Counted from the first letter of the stretch, positions 8,616-18,003 are shown. The stretch: DNA of 64,000 nt from an uncultured Alphaproteobacteria bacterium (GCA_934276735.1 CAKQTG010000002.1:62001-126000), one strand, 5' to 3'. Numbers and translations are program-made. The notes: generated from the letters alone by a model not told the origin.

Positions 8616-8732
8616 TGCCGAATCTAAACGGTGGTTTTATTTTCTACCTTTCTGTCCGAGAATAATACCCTGAAATCCGGGAAAAAGTCAAGAAATTTTA
8701 CGTCCAAATAAAACCACCGTTTTTTTTCGGCA
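8616..8732. repeat. Element bounded by long inverted repeats (MITE-like)
   Basis: A perfect 17-bp inverted repeat, 8626-8642 against 8706-8722, extends outward with TGCCGAA/TTCGGCA to about 27 bp per arm with a small mismatch block. The 63 bases between hold no gene. It lies in the spacer between the divergent Cys-rich gene and tlyA. Confidence 0.7.
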
Positions 8733-8791
8733 CGGATTTTTCGGATTTTTTATCGTAATTACAAATAGAAACTGCCTAAAAAGTTATTTGT

Positions 8792-8820
8792 TTGCAATCG
8801 GGGGCCGGACGCGGTAAAAT
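8792..8820 (+). promoter_or_regulatory. Probable tlyA promoter, leaderless layout
   Basis: TTGCAA (8792-8797), 17-base spacer, TAAAAT (8815-8820). The ATG at 8830 is only 9 bases after the -10 box and has no Shine-Dalgarno, so the transcript may begin at or next to the start codon. Confidence 0.5.
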
Positions 8821-8829
8821 AATCCCGTT

Positions 8830-9546
8830 ATGAGATTAGATGTTGCATTAGTTGTTCAGAATATCTATCCGACGCGTGCGCGCGCATTGGCCGCAATTCA
8901 GGCGGGGCTGGTCACGGTAAATGGCGATGTTGTGACCAAGGCCGCGATGGCGGTTTCGGAAACAGATGTTTTACGCGGGGGAACGTTGCCCTATTCTGTT
9001 GGGCGCGGCAGTTTAAAGTTGGAACGTGCCTTGGACGTCTTTCGGGTCAGTCCGGACGGATTGCGTTGCCTGGACATTGGGGCCAGCACGGGCGGATTTA
9101 CATCGGTATTATTATCGCGTGGCGCGACGCATGTTACGGCGGTTGACGTTGGTACGGACCAGTTGGCGCCGGCATTGCGTGTTGATCCGCGGGTTACATC
9201 GCTGGAACAGACGGATATCAGGAAACTGGTCCCGGACGCGCCGGTTGATTTGATTGTTATTGATGTGTCATTTATATCGTTGGCGGATATTGCGCGCGTG
9301 TTGCCCCAGTGGGGTGCGAAAAATATCATTACACTGATAAAACCTCAGTTCGAGGTTCCGCGCAGTGTCGCGGCCAAGACCGGTGGGGTCATACGTTCTG
9401 ATAAATGGCGCACATATGCGATTGACCGTGCGGTTGCGGCGATGCGCGCGCATGGTTTTGATTTGCGTGGAATTATTTCGTCCCCTATTCGTGGGGGCAG
9501 TGGTAATGCAGAATTCTTGGCGCGATTTGTGCCGGTTATGGCGTAA
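8830..9546 (+). CDS. tlyA: TlyA-family rRNA 2'-O-methyltransferase
   Basis: An N-terminal S4 RNA-binding domain (residues 1-60, RLDVALVVQ ... AIQAGLVTVNG) is joined to an FtsJ-type Rossmann methyltransferase. The SAM loop is CLDIGASTGGFTSVLL near residue 80, and the K-D-K-E-like FtsJ catalytic set fits the segments around VDVGTDQL, VIDVSFIS and LIKPQFE. The family methylates 16S/23S rRNA ribose and has also been called hemolysin A. Length 238 aa is typical. No ribosome site precedes the ATG. Confidence 0.88.
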   Translation: MRLDVALVVQNIYPTRARALAAIQAGLVTVNGDVVTKAAMAVSETDVLRGGTLPYSVGRGSLKLERALDVFRVSPDGLRCLDIGASTGGFTSVLLSRGATHVTAVDVGTDQLAPALRVDPRVTSLEQTDIRKLVPDAPVDLIVIDVSFISLADIARVLPQWGAKNIITLIKPQFEVPRSVAAKTGGVIRSDKWRTYAIDRAVAAMRAHGFDLRGIISSPIRGGSGNAEFLARFVPVMA

Positions 9547-9627
9547 AAATGCCTTGAATTTGCGGGCGTGCGCATATAAAATAACACTGTTTTTATTTTA
9601 AAATTTATTTATAAAGGGCTGAAAAAG

Positions 9628-12027
9628 ATGGCAGACGATATCAAGAAAATCCAAGAGCGCGAAGCCAAATGGCAACGTCGCTGGCGCGCGGCACAGGCAT
9701 TTGTGCCAAAAAATGACGGTTCAAAACCACGTTTTTATAATCTGGTTGAATTTCCGTTCTTGTCGGGTGCGGGTATGCACGCGGGCCATATGATGAATTA
9801 TTCTGGGATGGATGTTATGGCGCGCTTTCGTCGGGCACGTGGATATGATGTCTTGTTCCCGATGGGATTTGATGCGATGGGAATTGCCGGGGAACACTAT
9901 GCGACAAAAATCGGTCGTCATCCGGCCGACGTTGCCCGTGATTTGATAAAGTCTTATTCGGAAATGATTGATCGGGTTGGCTGGTCGGTGGATCCAGAAA
10001 CGCGTATCGCAACATCAGATCCAGAATACGTCAAATGGACCCAGTGGATGTTTATTCAGTTCTGGCGCGCCGGGTTGGCATATAAGTCTGCCCTGCCGAT
10101 GAATTGGTGCCCAGAATGCAAGACGACATATACCAATGAAGAATTGGAAGATAACAAATGCCCCCGCTGTCACGGTGTTATAGAGAAAAAAGAAAAGTTA
10201 CAGTGGAATCTGGCGTTGTCGAAATATGCCCAGAAATTACTAGATGGCCTGAACGATGTCAATTTTGATGAACGTATCAAGAAAGACGAAATCAATCTGA
10301 TTGGGCGTTCAACCGGGGCGGATATTGATTTCCGTGTTGGTGATGATGTGATGACGGTCTACACCACGCGTCCGGATACTATATTCGGTGTGACGTTCTG
10401 TGTAATTGCGCCAGAACATAAACTGTTGCGCAAATGGCTGGACAATGGTCGCATTGAAAATGCCGATGATGTGCGTGCGTATATCAAGGCCGCCGCCGCC
10501 AAGACAGAAATTGAACGAACCGATGCCACTCGCGAAAAGACAGGTATTCAGTTGCGTGGTATCACCGCGATAAATCCATTTACGGGGCGCGAAATACCGG
10601 TCTTTACGTCGGACTATGTATTGGTGGATTATGCGTATGGCACGATTATGGCGGTGCCGGCGCACGATTCGCGTGACTGGGACTTTGCCAAGAAATTCGG
10701 TCTGGAAATTATCCCTGTTTTGGCGGGGGGCGAACCGGATAAAGTATGGGAAGGTGACGGCACACATATCAATTCGTCGTTCTTGGACGGTATGAACAAA
10801 GAAGACGCGATTGCAGCGGCGATTAAATACGGCACAGAACACGGCTTTGCACGTGGCACGGTGAAATATAAATTAAAAGACTGGGGCTTTTCACGCCAGA
10901 TGTATTGGGGTGAACCAATCCCGATGATTCATTGCGATAAATGTGGTTGGGTGCCGGTGCCTGATGACCAGTTGCCGGTTATGCAGCCGCATATGATGGA
11001 CTATCGCCCGACAGACAGTGGTGAATCACCATTGGCGCGTGCGGCCGATTGGGTAAATGTGCCCTGCCCGTGCTGTGGTGCGCCGGCGCGTCGTGAAACA
11101 GACACTATGCCGGGATGGGCTGGATCGTCATGGTATTTCTTGCGCTATCTGGATCCCAAAAATGACCAAGAGTTTTGTTCGCGCCAGCAAATGGAAAACT
11201 GGATGCCGGTTGCACACTATAACGGTGGGCACGAACATAACACACGTCATTTGATTTATTCGCGATTCTGGCATCATGCGCTGTATGATTTGGGGTTGGT
11301 CAATACCGCCGAACCATATGCACGTCGCACGGCCCAGGGATTGCTGATGGGTAATGATGGATATAAAATGTCCAAATCGCGTGGTAATGGATTTATGGTT
11401 GCCGACCTGGTTGCGGCGGTTGGTGCCGACGCGGGACGCGTTGCGGTGCTGTCGCTGGGGCCATGGGAAAATAACGTTGTTTGGACCGACGGTGCGCTGG
11501 CGGGTGTTCAACGTTTCTTGAAACGTGTTGAAAACCTGGCCGATAATTTGACAGACGTGCCAATGACCGCGGAACAAGAACGCCTGGTGAATCAATTGAT
11601 TGCGGACGTTACTGAACGTATCGATGGTATGCGGTTCAATACGGCGATTTCGGCAATGATGGAATACCTGAACGCGTTCCCGGGTGGCACAATGCCACGC
11701 GCGGCGTATGTTGCGCTGGTGCAGGTATTGAATCCATTTGCGCCACATTTGACCGAAGAAATGTGGGAAAAATTGGGCAACGAAACAATGCTGGCATTTT
11801 CACCATGGCCGACATACGATGCGGCCAAGTTGGCGAAAACCGAAATGACAATTGTTGCGTCGGTAAATGGCAAACGCGCGGCAGAATTTACCGTTTCGGT
11901 TGACGCATCGGAGGCAGAAATCATTGATATGGCACGCACCGCGGCCGCGGCAAAATTAAACGGTGCCGAAATTATCAAGACGATTGTGGTGCCGAAAAAA
12001 TTGGTGAATTTTGTTGTAAAGAAATAA
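9628..12027 (+). CDS. leuS: Leucine--tRNA ligase
   Basis: Class I synthetase that charges tRNA-Leu. The HIGH element is HAGH in FPFLSGAGMHAGHMMNYSG; KMSKS is exact in GYKMSKSRGNG. The CP1 editing domain is present (TTRPDTIFGVT) and two zinc-binding Cys sets are seen (CPECK...CPRC and CDKCG...CPCC). With 799 aa it is shorter than the common 850-870, mostly through trimmed insertions rather than loss of a catalytic element. Its two cognate tRNA-Leu genes lie 9 kb away. A terminator follows at once. Confidence 0.96.
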   Translation: MADDIKKIQEREAKWQRRWRAAQAFVPKNDGSKPRFYNLVEFPFLSGAGMHAGHMMNYSGMDVMARFRRARGYDVLFPMGFDAMGIAGEHYATKIGRHPADVARDLIKSYSEMIDRVGWSVDPETRIATSDPEYVKWTQWMFIQFWRAGLAYKSALPMNWCPECKTTYTNEELEDNKCPRCHGVIEKKEKLQWNLALSKYAQKLLDGLNDVNFDERIKKDEINLIGRSTGADIDFRVGDDVMTVYTTRPDTIFGVTFCVIAPEHKLLRKWLDNGRIENADDVRAYIKAAAAKTEIERTDATREKTGIQLRGITAINPFTGREIPVFTSDYVLVDYAYGTIMAVPAHDSRDWDFAKKFGLEIIPVLAGGEPDKVWEGDGTHINSSFLDGMNKEDAIAAAIKYGTEHGFARGTVKYKLKDWGFSRQMYWGEPIPMIHCDKCGWVPVPDDQLPVMQPHMMDYRPTDSGESPLARAADWVNVPCPCCGAPARRETDTMPGWAGSSWYFLRYLDPKNDQEFCSRQQMENWMPVAHYNGGHEHNTRHLIYSRFWHHALYDLGLVNTAEPYARRTAQGLLMGNDGYKMSKSRGNGFMVADLVAAVGADAGRVAVLSLGPWENNVVWTDGALAGVQRFLKRVENLADNLTDVPMTAEQERLVNQLIADVTERIDGMRFNTAISAMMEYLNAFPGGTMPRAAYVALVQVLNPFAPHLTEEMWEKLGNETMLAFSPWPTYDAAKLAKTEMTIVASVNGKRAAEFTVSVDASEAEIIDMARTAAAAKLNGAEIIKTIVVPKKLVNFVVKK

Positions 12028-12052
12028 AAAACGGGGCGAGGCCCCGTTTTTT
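12026..12052 (+). terminator. Terminator after leuS
   Basis: Stem ACGGGGC/GCCCCGT with a GAG loop and a T run. Confidence 0.85.
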
Positions 12053-12056
12053 ATTT

Positions 12057-12112
12057 AGAGAGCAATGCGCAGAGAGCAGAGAGCAATGAAGGTGTCCGCC
12101 AATGGCGCGTTT
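12057..12112. repeat. Dispersed AGAGAGC-type repeat with GTCCGCC/GGCG tail
   Basis: Tandem AGAGAGCA units followed by an ATGAA(G/A)-TGTCCGCC-ATGGCG segment. The same ordered block recurs at 48401-48460, so this is a dispersed element and not chance sequence. Confidence 0.6.
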
Positions 12113-12113
12113 T

Positions 12114-12560
12114 TTATGAGATTTTTTGGATTCGACGGACGCGACGTTCGCTGTCGTCAAATGGGCTTTCTAAAAAGGTTTGTGCAACCACAAATGCCAT
12201 TTCAATATCAATGTCATCGGCCGCCAGTGCCAGGACATTGATGTCGTCGTGATACCGGTCATCACGCGCCTGTTCTGGGCGGTCACAGCGCGATGCGCGA
12301 ATGTGACGATAACGGTTCGCGGCAATCATAATGCCTGCGCCGGTGCCACAAATTAAAATGCCACGGGATTTTTTGTCATCGGCCATTGCGTCGGCAACAG
12401 TTGCGGCGACATCTGGGAAATCAACCGGTGTGTTCGGGTCGTCGGTGCCCATGTTCACGACCTGGTAACCGTCCGCCGCCAGCATTTCAATCAGATATAA
12501 TTTCAGTCCCACGCCACGGTGGTCAGATGCGATATAAATTTTTGATACGTTTTTGTTCAT
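12114..12560 (-). CDS. rpiB: Ribose-5-phosphate isomerase B
   Basis: Interconverts ribose 5-phosphate and ribulose 5-phosphate in the pentose phosphate pathway. The 148-aa protein has the RpiB/LacAB start IASDHRGVGLK, the catalytic Cys in ICGTGAGMxIAANR-like ICGTGAGIMIAANR, and the later DRPEQARDDRYHDDINVLALAA segment. Its ATG overlaps the bactofilin stop by 4 bases (ATGA), so the two are cotranscribed from upstream. Confidence 0.92.
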   Translation of the reverse strand: MNKNVSKIYIASDHRGVGLKLYLIEMLAADGYQVVNMGTDDPNTPVDFPDVAATVADAMADDKKSRGILICGTGAGIMIAANRYRHIRASRCDRPEQARDDRYHDDINVLALAADDIDIEMAFVVAQTFLESPFDDSERRVRRIQKIS

Positions 12561-12913
12561 TTTTCTTTTTCCTTGTCCTTGCGTTTTGCCAATTTACATT
12601 CCAGTCCGGTATTGCCGGTAATATTTAATGTGCGATACGACAGCACCCCAGTCATCTGGGCAGCGCTGAATACATTTGCAGTGTTGACCGTTGCCGGGCC
12701 GTCCAGTGTTCCGTGCAGAAACAGACTCTCTGCGACAATTTTACCATCAACGCGACCCCCGCGCCCGATTACGATTGTTTCGGCAGTTATGTTGCCAACA
12801 ACGTGGCCATGAATCTGGACAACGTGGTCTGTTTTAATGTCGCCATTTAATTTGCAGCCCGCGCCAATAATTGTTGGCGATTGCTTTTCATTTGCGTTCG
12901 TAAATGCCAGCAT
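12557..12913 (-). CDS. Bactofilin
   Basis: 118-aa bactofilin (DUF583): a right-handed beta-helix core of short repeating strands (LNGDIKTD-VVQIHGHVVGNITAETIVIGRGGRVDG) that polymerises without nucleotide into cytoskeletal filaments at the membrane. Short N-terminal and a very basic/acidic C-terminal tail (KRKDKEKEK). It lies directly after an M23 peptidase gene (1-base gap), an arrangement also known for bactofilin and shape-related peptidases in Helicobacter and stalked/budding Alphaproteobacteria. Likely to localise that peptidase. Confidence 0.9.
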   Translation of the reverse strand: MLAFTNANEKQSPTIIGAGCKLNGDIKTDHVVQIHGHVVGNITAETIVIGRGGRVDGKIVAESLFLHGTLDGPATVNTANVFSAAQMTGVLSYRTLNITGNTGLECKLAKRKDKEKEK

Positions 12914-12914
12914 G

Positions 12915-14195
12915 TTAGTTTTCCTTTACAAATGTTGTTGGGTTAAACGGTGCGCCCTTGTATCTGATTTCGTAATGCAGGTGTGGACCCGTCGAACGAC
13001 CTGAGGATCCGCCCAATCCAACGATTGTGCCCGGACGCACCCAGTCGCCACGTGAAACCATTGCCTGGGACAAATGTGCGTATAATGTTGTGAATCCCAA
13101 TCCGTGATCAATTTCAACCGTTGTGCCGTATCCCACGCGTTCGCCCGCCGATACCACACGACCGGGTGCAACGGCCATCAATTCGGTGCCAATTTTGCCT
13201 GCAAAATCAATGCCACGATGACTTTTGGGTTTGCCGGTAAACGGATCATTACGTGTGCCATAATTTGATGTAATGCGCACGTTTTTAACCGGTGCGCCGG
13301 TTGGTAATATCTTGTCCAGGCGCACCAACCCGTGCCACAGTTCCAAATCGTTGGCCAGTTTTTGGTATTTTGGATCCAATTCTTTGTCCAATTCAATTGG
13401 TGTAAATGCCGTGCCTATAAACGGGTTGGTGTATTTGTTCGCACTCTGGACCAATGTTGCCTGGGACAAGCCCAGCGCCGCAATTGTGCCGTTGATTTGC
13501 TTTAATTTCTTGCGCAAGTGTTCAATGTTGTCTGCGGACAATTTGCTGACCGTGTCGATAATTTGGACATCTGCGTCAGAGATGCTCTGCATTGTTTCAA
13601 TGATTTTGGCATCACGCTTTTTTATTTCTTCGTTTTCGGCGCGTGTCAATTCATACTCTGCGGACAATTCAGACAGTTTTGTAAATTCTGGTGTGTATTC
13701 AGAATCGGTGAACATTTCGGTCAAACGTGTGCGCAAGAAATCCAATTCGCCCCAGGTTTTCATGCGGCTGTTCATCAGTTCTTCGCGTTGTTTATCGGTC
13801 AATTTTTTCGCATTTAAAATCTTGTCATCGGTGACATTTAAATCACGCGTCAAGTCATTGTATTTCTTTAAATATACCTGCAGGTCGGTCATCTGGCGCG
13901 CGTGGGTGGCGCGGGCCTCTTCCAATTGTTGTGTGCGCTTTTGCAATAACGGCCGGTGATAGACGAATACATATGTTGACCACGACGCCCATATTACCAA
14001 TCCGATTTTGCCACAAAATTTAGTGAAACGCCAAAAGCTGCTTTGGCGAAATGTATAAACATTACCGCGTGGCGTGTCCATTACAGTGAATTCACGGGGC
14101 GGAAAAATGTGCACAATCACGCGCCACAGCGCGCGAAATGGCGATGTTATAAATGCCCACAGTGATGTAAAATTTCTGGTCAAAAAATTTATCAT
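12915..14195 (-). CDS. Membrane-anchored M23 (LytM) peptidoglycan endopeptidase with coiled coil
   Basis: 426 aa. A basic cytoplasmic N-terminus, one TM at residues 60-80 (FCGKIGLVIWASWSTYVFVY), a long coiled coil (85-240), and a C-terminal LytM domain. Zinc ligands are visible as H-x3-D in SHRGIDFAG and HLHYE, with the central YAHLS. It should cut peptide cross-links of the wall. Layout and position next to a bactofilin resemble LmdC of budding Alphaproteobacteria. GGGACAGA precedes the ATG, which overlaps the methyltransferase stop by 4 bases. Confidence 0.9.
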   Translation of the reverse strand: MINFLTRNFTSLWAFITSPFRALWRVIVHIFPPREFTVMDTPRGNVYTFRQSSFWRFTKFCGKIGLVIWASWSTYVFVYHRPLLQKRTQQLEEARATHARQMTDLQVYLKKYNDLTRDLNVTDDKILNAKKLTDKQREELMNSRMKTWGELDFLRTRLTEMFTDSEYTPEFTKLSELSAEYELTRAENEEIKKRDAKIIETMQSISDADVQIIDTVSKLSADNIEHLRKKLKQINGTIAALGLSQATLVQSANKYTNPFIGTAFTPIELDKELDPKYQKLANDLELWHGLVRLDKILPTGAPVKNVRITSNYGTRNDPFTGKPKSHRGIDFAGKIGTELMAVAPGRVVSAGERVGYGTTVEIDHGLGFTTLYAHLSQAMVSRGDWVRPGTIVGLGGSSGRSTGPHLHYEIRYKGAPFNPTTFVKEN

Positions 14196-14875
14196 TTCTG
14201 TCCCAGTTTAGTCAATGATTCCGCAATAGTCAAGCCGTCGCGTAAAACCGCATCGGTGTTCATAGATAACCCGCGACACAGCGTTGCCCCGCCCCGCACG
14301 CCAACGCGGCCCGAGATTAAAACGCGTTCGGCGGTATTGCGCGCGCCGAATAATGGGAATATTGTGATGTCGCCACAGGCGGGCTTCATCGCGGCGATAA
14401 CAATGTCAATTGTGCGTGCGTCGGTTATGATACAACAGTGTCCACGCGGGCGAACGCGCCGGACGCATGCGCGTGTCCATGCCGATAAATCGGCGTTATG
14501 GTGGGCGTTGTGCGATGCCGGTGTGCCGGTAAAATATGGCGGGTTTGTCAGGACCAGGTCAAACGTTCTGTCGGTTTTCCAGTTTAATATATCGGTGGCT
14601 ATGAATTCAATTTCATGCTGGTTCAATTCGGCGTTTTGCCTTGCCGCGGTCAGCATATCGTCTGATATATCAATCGCGGTGATTTTTGCCGTCGGATTAT
14701 GCACAGCATAACATAATGCAACCGCACCGGTGCCGGTGCCAACGTCCAAGACGGTTTTCGCATCGGTCGGGGCAAATGCGGCCAACCATACGGCGTCGGA
14801 TGTTGGATTGTATATCCCCGGCTGGCACCAGACACGCCCGCCCATCAGGCTAAAAATCTCTTGTTTTTTCGTCAT
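14192..14875 (-). CDS. N6-adenine methyltransferase, TrmN6-like
   Basis: A 227-aa Rossmann methyltransferase (COG4123 type). The SAM loop VLDVGTGTGAVAL and the catalytic NPPY in LTNPPYFTG are clear; the latter is the adenine N6 signature. TrmN6 methylates A37 of tRNA1-Val; that substrate is inferred by family only. Start placed at 14875 (MTKKQEIFSL); a longer upstream frame has no similarity to the family. The gene is first in the unit methyltransferase, M23 peptidase, bactofilin, rpiB, all overlapping or abutting. Confidence 0.8.
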   Translation of the reverse strand: MTKKQEIFSLMGGRVWCQPGIYNPTSDAVWLAAFAPTDAKTVLDVGTGTGAVALCYAVHNPTAKITAIDISDDMLTAARQNAELNQHEIEFIATDILNWKTDRTFDLVLTNPPYFTGTPASHNAHHNADLSAWTRACVRRVRPRGHCCIITDARTIDIVIAAMKPACGDITIFPLFGARNTAERVLISGRVGVRGGATLCRGLSMNTDAVLRDGLTIAESLTKLGQK

Positions 14876-14915
14876 ATGCCCATATAATAAATCAACAAAA
14901 CAAAAAGGCAAGTTT

Positions 14916-15923
14916 ATGTTTGATGATGCAGTTGTTGTGCAAAGCGCGGTCAGCGCGTTTAATAATGCCGCATTGGTTGCACCGGCGTTCTTGTGGTGGG
15001 CGATTTTGATGTTGCCACTGTTCGCGATGGTGTATTTGTATGGTAATGATTTTATCGCGCGCATTGGGTGGACGCGCCAGAATATGTTGTCGCGCATATG
15101 CCTGACGACGGTGGCAATGATATTGTGCTGGGTCGTGGTTTTTGGTGGCAATTATGACGTTTTGCGCGACAGAATTACTGTTTTGCCGTTTTTTGTCGCG
15201 GTGATTGTGTTTTTGTCGTCAATGTTCGTTGCATCGCATACGCGAAATGTTAAACTGCCCGCGTGGCGCGCTGCGCCGCGTCGCAAACGGGTTCGTATTG
15301 CCGCGTTTGTCGCGTTGGTTTTACTGGTCGTGGGACTGTCTGACACACATACATGGTGGGGGCCAATGTTACAGATTGCCGCATTTTGTGCCGGTTGCGT
15401 GATTGGACGTCGTGCACAGTCTGAAATGCGCCCTGTTCCCGGTGTTACGTTGATTGCCATGGCGACAATGGTCGCAATGTTGATGCAGCCAGAATTCTTT
15501 CGTTTTGGCCAGTTGGGCGCGCTGAGCCCGTTTCATCTGTTGTTCTTGTTGGTGGGCGGTGTTGCAGCGGCCGCGACAACGGCACTGCGTAATGTAAATG
15601 CCCGTGGGCGCGTTCACCGTTCGGCATATATAAAGTTAAAATGGATGACACGTTTTGTTGTCGCCTTGGGTATTGTGCTGTTCGTCATGACCGAATCTGT
15701 GCCCGTATTCTTGGGGACGGTGGCGACATTTGGTGTGTCATTTGCGTTGTCGGTGTGGCACGCGTCTGATGTGCCGGCGGGACTGGCGGATGCGGCATTT
15801 GCAGTAATGCTGATGGCGTTTGGCACGATGACAGTTATGCCGGTTATAACCGCGATGGGATTGGTCATGTGGATGAATTTAGAAAATCGTCCAACCTGGC
15901 GCGATGCGCGTTTCTTGTTATAA
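14916..15923 (+). CDS. Polytopic inner-membrane protein, unknown
   Basis: 335 aa, start at 14916 after AAAAAGGCAAG. Around nine hydrophobic helices alternate with basic loops (WRAAPRRKRVR, NVNARGRVHRSAYIKLKW), so the loops are cytoplasmic by the positive-inside rule. No channel, transporter or enzyme motif that I recognise. It is divergent from the methyltransferase gene and precedes lpxA by 86 bases; a link to lipid A or envelope assembly is only positional. Confidence 0.65.
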   Translation: MFDDAVVVQSAVSAFNNAALVAPAFLWWAILMLPLFAMVYLYGNDFIARIGWTRQNMLSRICLTTVAMILCWVVVFGGNYDVLRDRITVLPFFVAVIVFLSSMFVASHTRNVKLPAWRAAPRRKRVRIAAFVALVLLVVGLSDTHTWWGPMLQIAAFCAGCVIGRRAQSEMRPVPGVTLIAMATMVAMLMQPEFFRFGQLGALSPFHLLFLLVGGVAAAATTALRNVNARGRVHRSAYIKLKWMTRFVVALGIVLFVMTESVPVFLGTVATFGVSFALSVWHASDVPAGLADAAFAVMLMAFGTMTVMPVITAMGLVMWMNLENRPTWRDARFLL

Positions 15924-16009
15924 TTTGTTATATTTCTTTTATACCAATTGGATTGTGTATAAGTTATTATTTCAAGCGATAATCTTTAAGAAATAAAGTG
16001 AGTTTTGAA

Positions 16010-16816
16010 ATGGCAACTAATATACATCCAACCGCGATTATTCGTGACGGTGCCGTAATTGGCGCAGATTGCAAGATTGGCCCATATTGCATTGTGGGGT
16101 CAAATGTTGTTCTGGGCGAACGCGTGGAATTGATTTCTAATGTCGTGATTGATGGTAAAACATTTATTGACGATGATTCTATCGTTTATCCGTTCGCGGT
16201 GTTGGGCGTAATGAGCCAGGACCTGAAATGGCAGGACGAGGCAACAATGACTGGTCTACGTATTGGCAAACGCTGCAAGATTCGTGAATATGTGACAATT
16301 CATTCGGGGACACCCGCGTCTGATGGAACGGTGATTGGCGATGATTGCCAGATTATGGTAAATGCGCACGTTGGCCACGATTGCAAGGTTGGCAACAGTG
16401 TTGTTATGTCTAATCTGGTCCAGGTTGCCGGCCATGTAGAGGTTGAAGATTTTGCAATCTTGTCCGGTGGCGTGATGGTTTTGCAATTTGCGCGTATTGG
16501 TCGTAATGCTTTTATCGGCGGTATGTCGGGTGTTGGGAATGACGTGTTGCCGTATGCAATTTATGATGGTAACCCGCGTGCGGTGTACCGCACAATCAAT
16601 CGTGTTGGGTTGATGCGTCATGGATTTACAAACGAAGATATGCACGCGATTCACAATGTGTATTCTGCGGTTTTCCGCGGGACCGATGGCACAGTGACAG
16701 AACGCCTGGCCAAGGTTCGCAAGGAAGTGAAAAATAACAAATACGCGATGGACGCAATTGACTTTATCGAAAATCGTTCAAAGCGTGGAATTGGCACATC
16801 TAAAAATGCAGAATAA
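16010..16816 (+). CDS. lpxA: UDP-N-acetylglucosamine O-acyltransferase
   Basis: First step of lipid A synthesis: moves a 3-hydroxyacyl chain from ACP to UDP-GlcNAc. The 268-aa chain shows left-handed beta-helix hexapeptide repeats in the first 190 residues (IHPTAIIRDGAVIGADCKIG), the catalytic His in VNAHVGHDC, and the helical C-terminal domain with NRVGLMRHGFT. AAGTGAG lies 7 bases before the ATG at 16010; a GTG four codons earlier overlaps that site. The end overlaps lpxB by 11 bases. Confidence 0.95.
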   Translation: MATNIHPTAIIRDGAVIGADCKIGPYCIVGSNVVLGERVELISNVVIDGKTFIDDDSIVYPFAVLGVMSQDLKWQDEATMTGLRIGKRCKIREYVTIHSGTPASDGTVIGDDCQIMVNAHVGHDCKVGNSVVMSNLVQVAGHVEVEDFAILSGGVMVLQFARIGRNAFIGGMSGVGNDVLPYAIYDGNPRAVYRTINRVGLMRHGFTNEDMHAIHNVYSAVFRGTDGTVTERLAKVRKEVKNNKYAMDAIDFIENRSKRGIGTSKNAE

Positions 16817-17957
16817 AAAATTGACGATATTCATAATCGCGGGCGAGGTTTCAGGTGACGTCCTGGGCGCGCGTATTATGGCCGAAATGCCCGATGCCGC
16901 GTTCGTTGGTATCGGTGGCGAAAATATGATTGCTGCGGGATTAAAGCCACTGTTCCCGATGGGAGATTTGGCGGTTATGGGCGTGATAGAAGTTGCTGCC
17001 CATGCGCGTACGTTGATGCGTCGCATTCGTCAGACCGCAGATGCGATTATTGAAACTCGCCCCGATATTGTTTTGACCATTGATGCCCCGGGCTTCGCGC
17101 GTAATGTCATATCCCATGTTCGAAAAATGCCTGCTGGGCATGCGCTGATTGCAGATGGCTTGAAATTTCATCATGTTGTTGCGCCCCAGGTTTGGGCGTG
17201 GCGTCCAGGACGTGCAAAAAAGTATGCGCAAACGTTCGATAAATTATACGCATTTTTTGATTTTGAGGTGCCTTATTTTACTAAATATGGTTTGGATACG
17301 GTTGCGGTTGGGCATCCTATTTCAGATGGTTTGATTGGCAAGTATAAATCTGCACGCCGTGGTACCGATGGCGAAAAGATTATCACATTGGTCCCAGGCA
17401 GTCGTATGTCCGAAGTAAAACGTCTGATGCCGATATTTCGCCAAACAGCCGAAATTTTAGGCGCCAGTGGATATCGTGGATATAAATTTGTAATTCCAAC
17501 TGTCGAAACAACTCGGCAATATGTTCAGGCCCAGGTCGCACATTGGTGTGTGCCGGTGGAATTGGTGCCGTCATCGCGTCGATATGACATCTATGCGAAA
17601 TCGTATATCGCGATTGTGGCCAGTGGAACCGTATCGGCAGAATTGGCGATGTTGCATATACCGACGATTGTTATCTATAAAATGAATCCGATAACGACGT
17701 GGCTGGTGCGCCAGGTAATTCGCATAAAATGGGCGTCGTTGGTGAACATTTTGCTGAACCGTGGGGTGTATCCAGAATACCTGGGGACAGATGCCAAAAC
17801 AGATAATGTTTTGGACGCGGTTCAGCAATTGACAATACCATCTGTGCGCCAGAAAATGATTGCAGAATTGACGTGTGCCGATGACCTGTGGCGTCGCCCG
17901 GCGGGCACGCCCGCGGCACTGATTGCGGATAGTATTCGTCACGCGGCCCAGAAATAA
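16806..17957 (+). CDS. lpxB: Lipid-A-disaccharide synthase
   Basis: GT19 glycosyltransferase that joins lipid X and UDP-2,3-diacylglucosamine. The 383-aa protein has the N-terminal GEVSGDVLGA, the WAWRPGRAKK block and the LVPGSRMSEVKRLMP donor site, with SGTVSAELAML later. Starts within the 3' end of lpxA, so translation is coupled. lpxD, lpxI/lpxH and lpxK are not in the window. A hairpin shared with the converging gene closes the unit. Confidence 0.95.
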   Translation: MQNKKLTIFIIAGEVSGDVLGARIMAEMPDAAFVGIGGENMIAAGLKPLFPMGDLAVMGVIEVAAHARTLMRRIRQTADAIIETRPDIVLTIDAPGFARNVISHVRKMPAGHALIADGLKFHHVVAPQVWAWRPGRAKKYAQTFDKLYAFFDFEVPYFTKYGLDTVAVGHPISDGLIGKYKSARRGTDGEKIITLVPGSRMSEVKRLMPIFRQTAEILGASGYRGYKFVIPTVETTRQYVQAQVAHWCVPVELVPSSRRYDIYAKSYIAIVASGTVSAELAMLHIPTIVIYKMNPITTWLVRQVIRIKWASLVNILLNRGVYPEYLGTDAKTDNVLDAVQQLTIPSVRQKMIAELTCADDLWRRPAGTPAALIADSIRHAAQK

Positions 17958-17974
17958 AAACGCTGTGATAATAA

Positions 17975-18003
17975 AAAACACCACATTTCTGTGGTGTTTT
18001 TTT
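17975..18003. terminator. Bidirectional terminator between lpxB and the 863-aa secreted-protein gene
   Basis: AAAACACCAC/GTGGTGTTTT with a 6-base loop and T/A runs on both sides. Confidence 0.85.
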
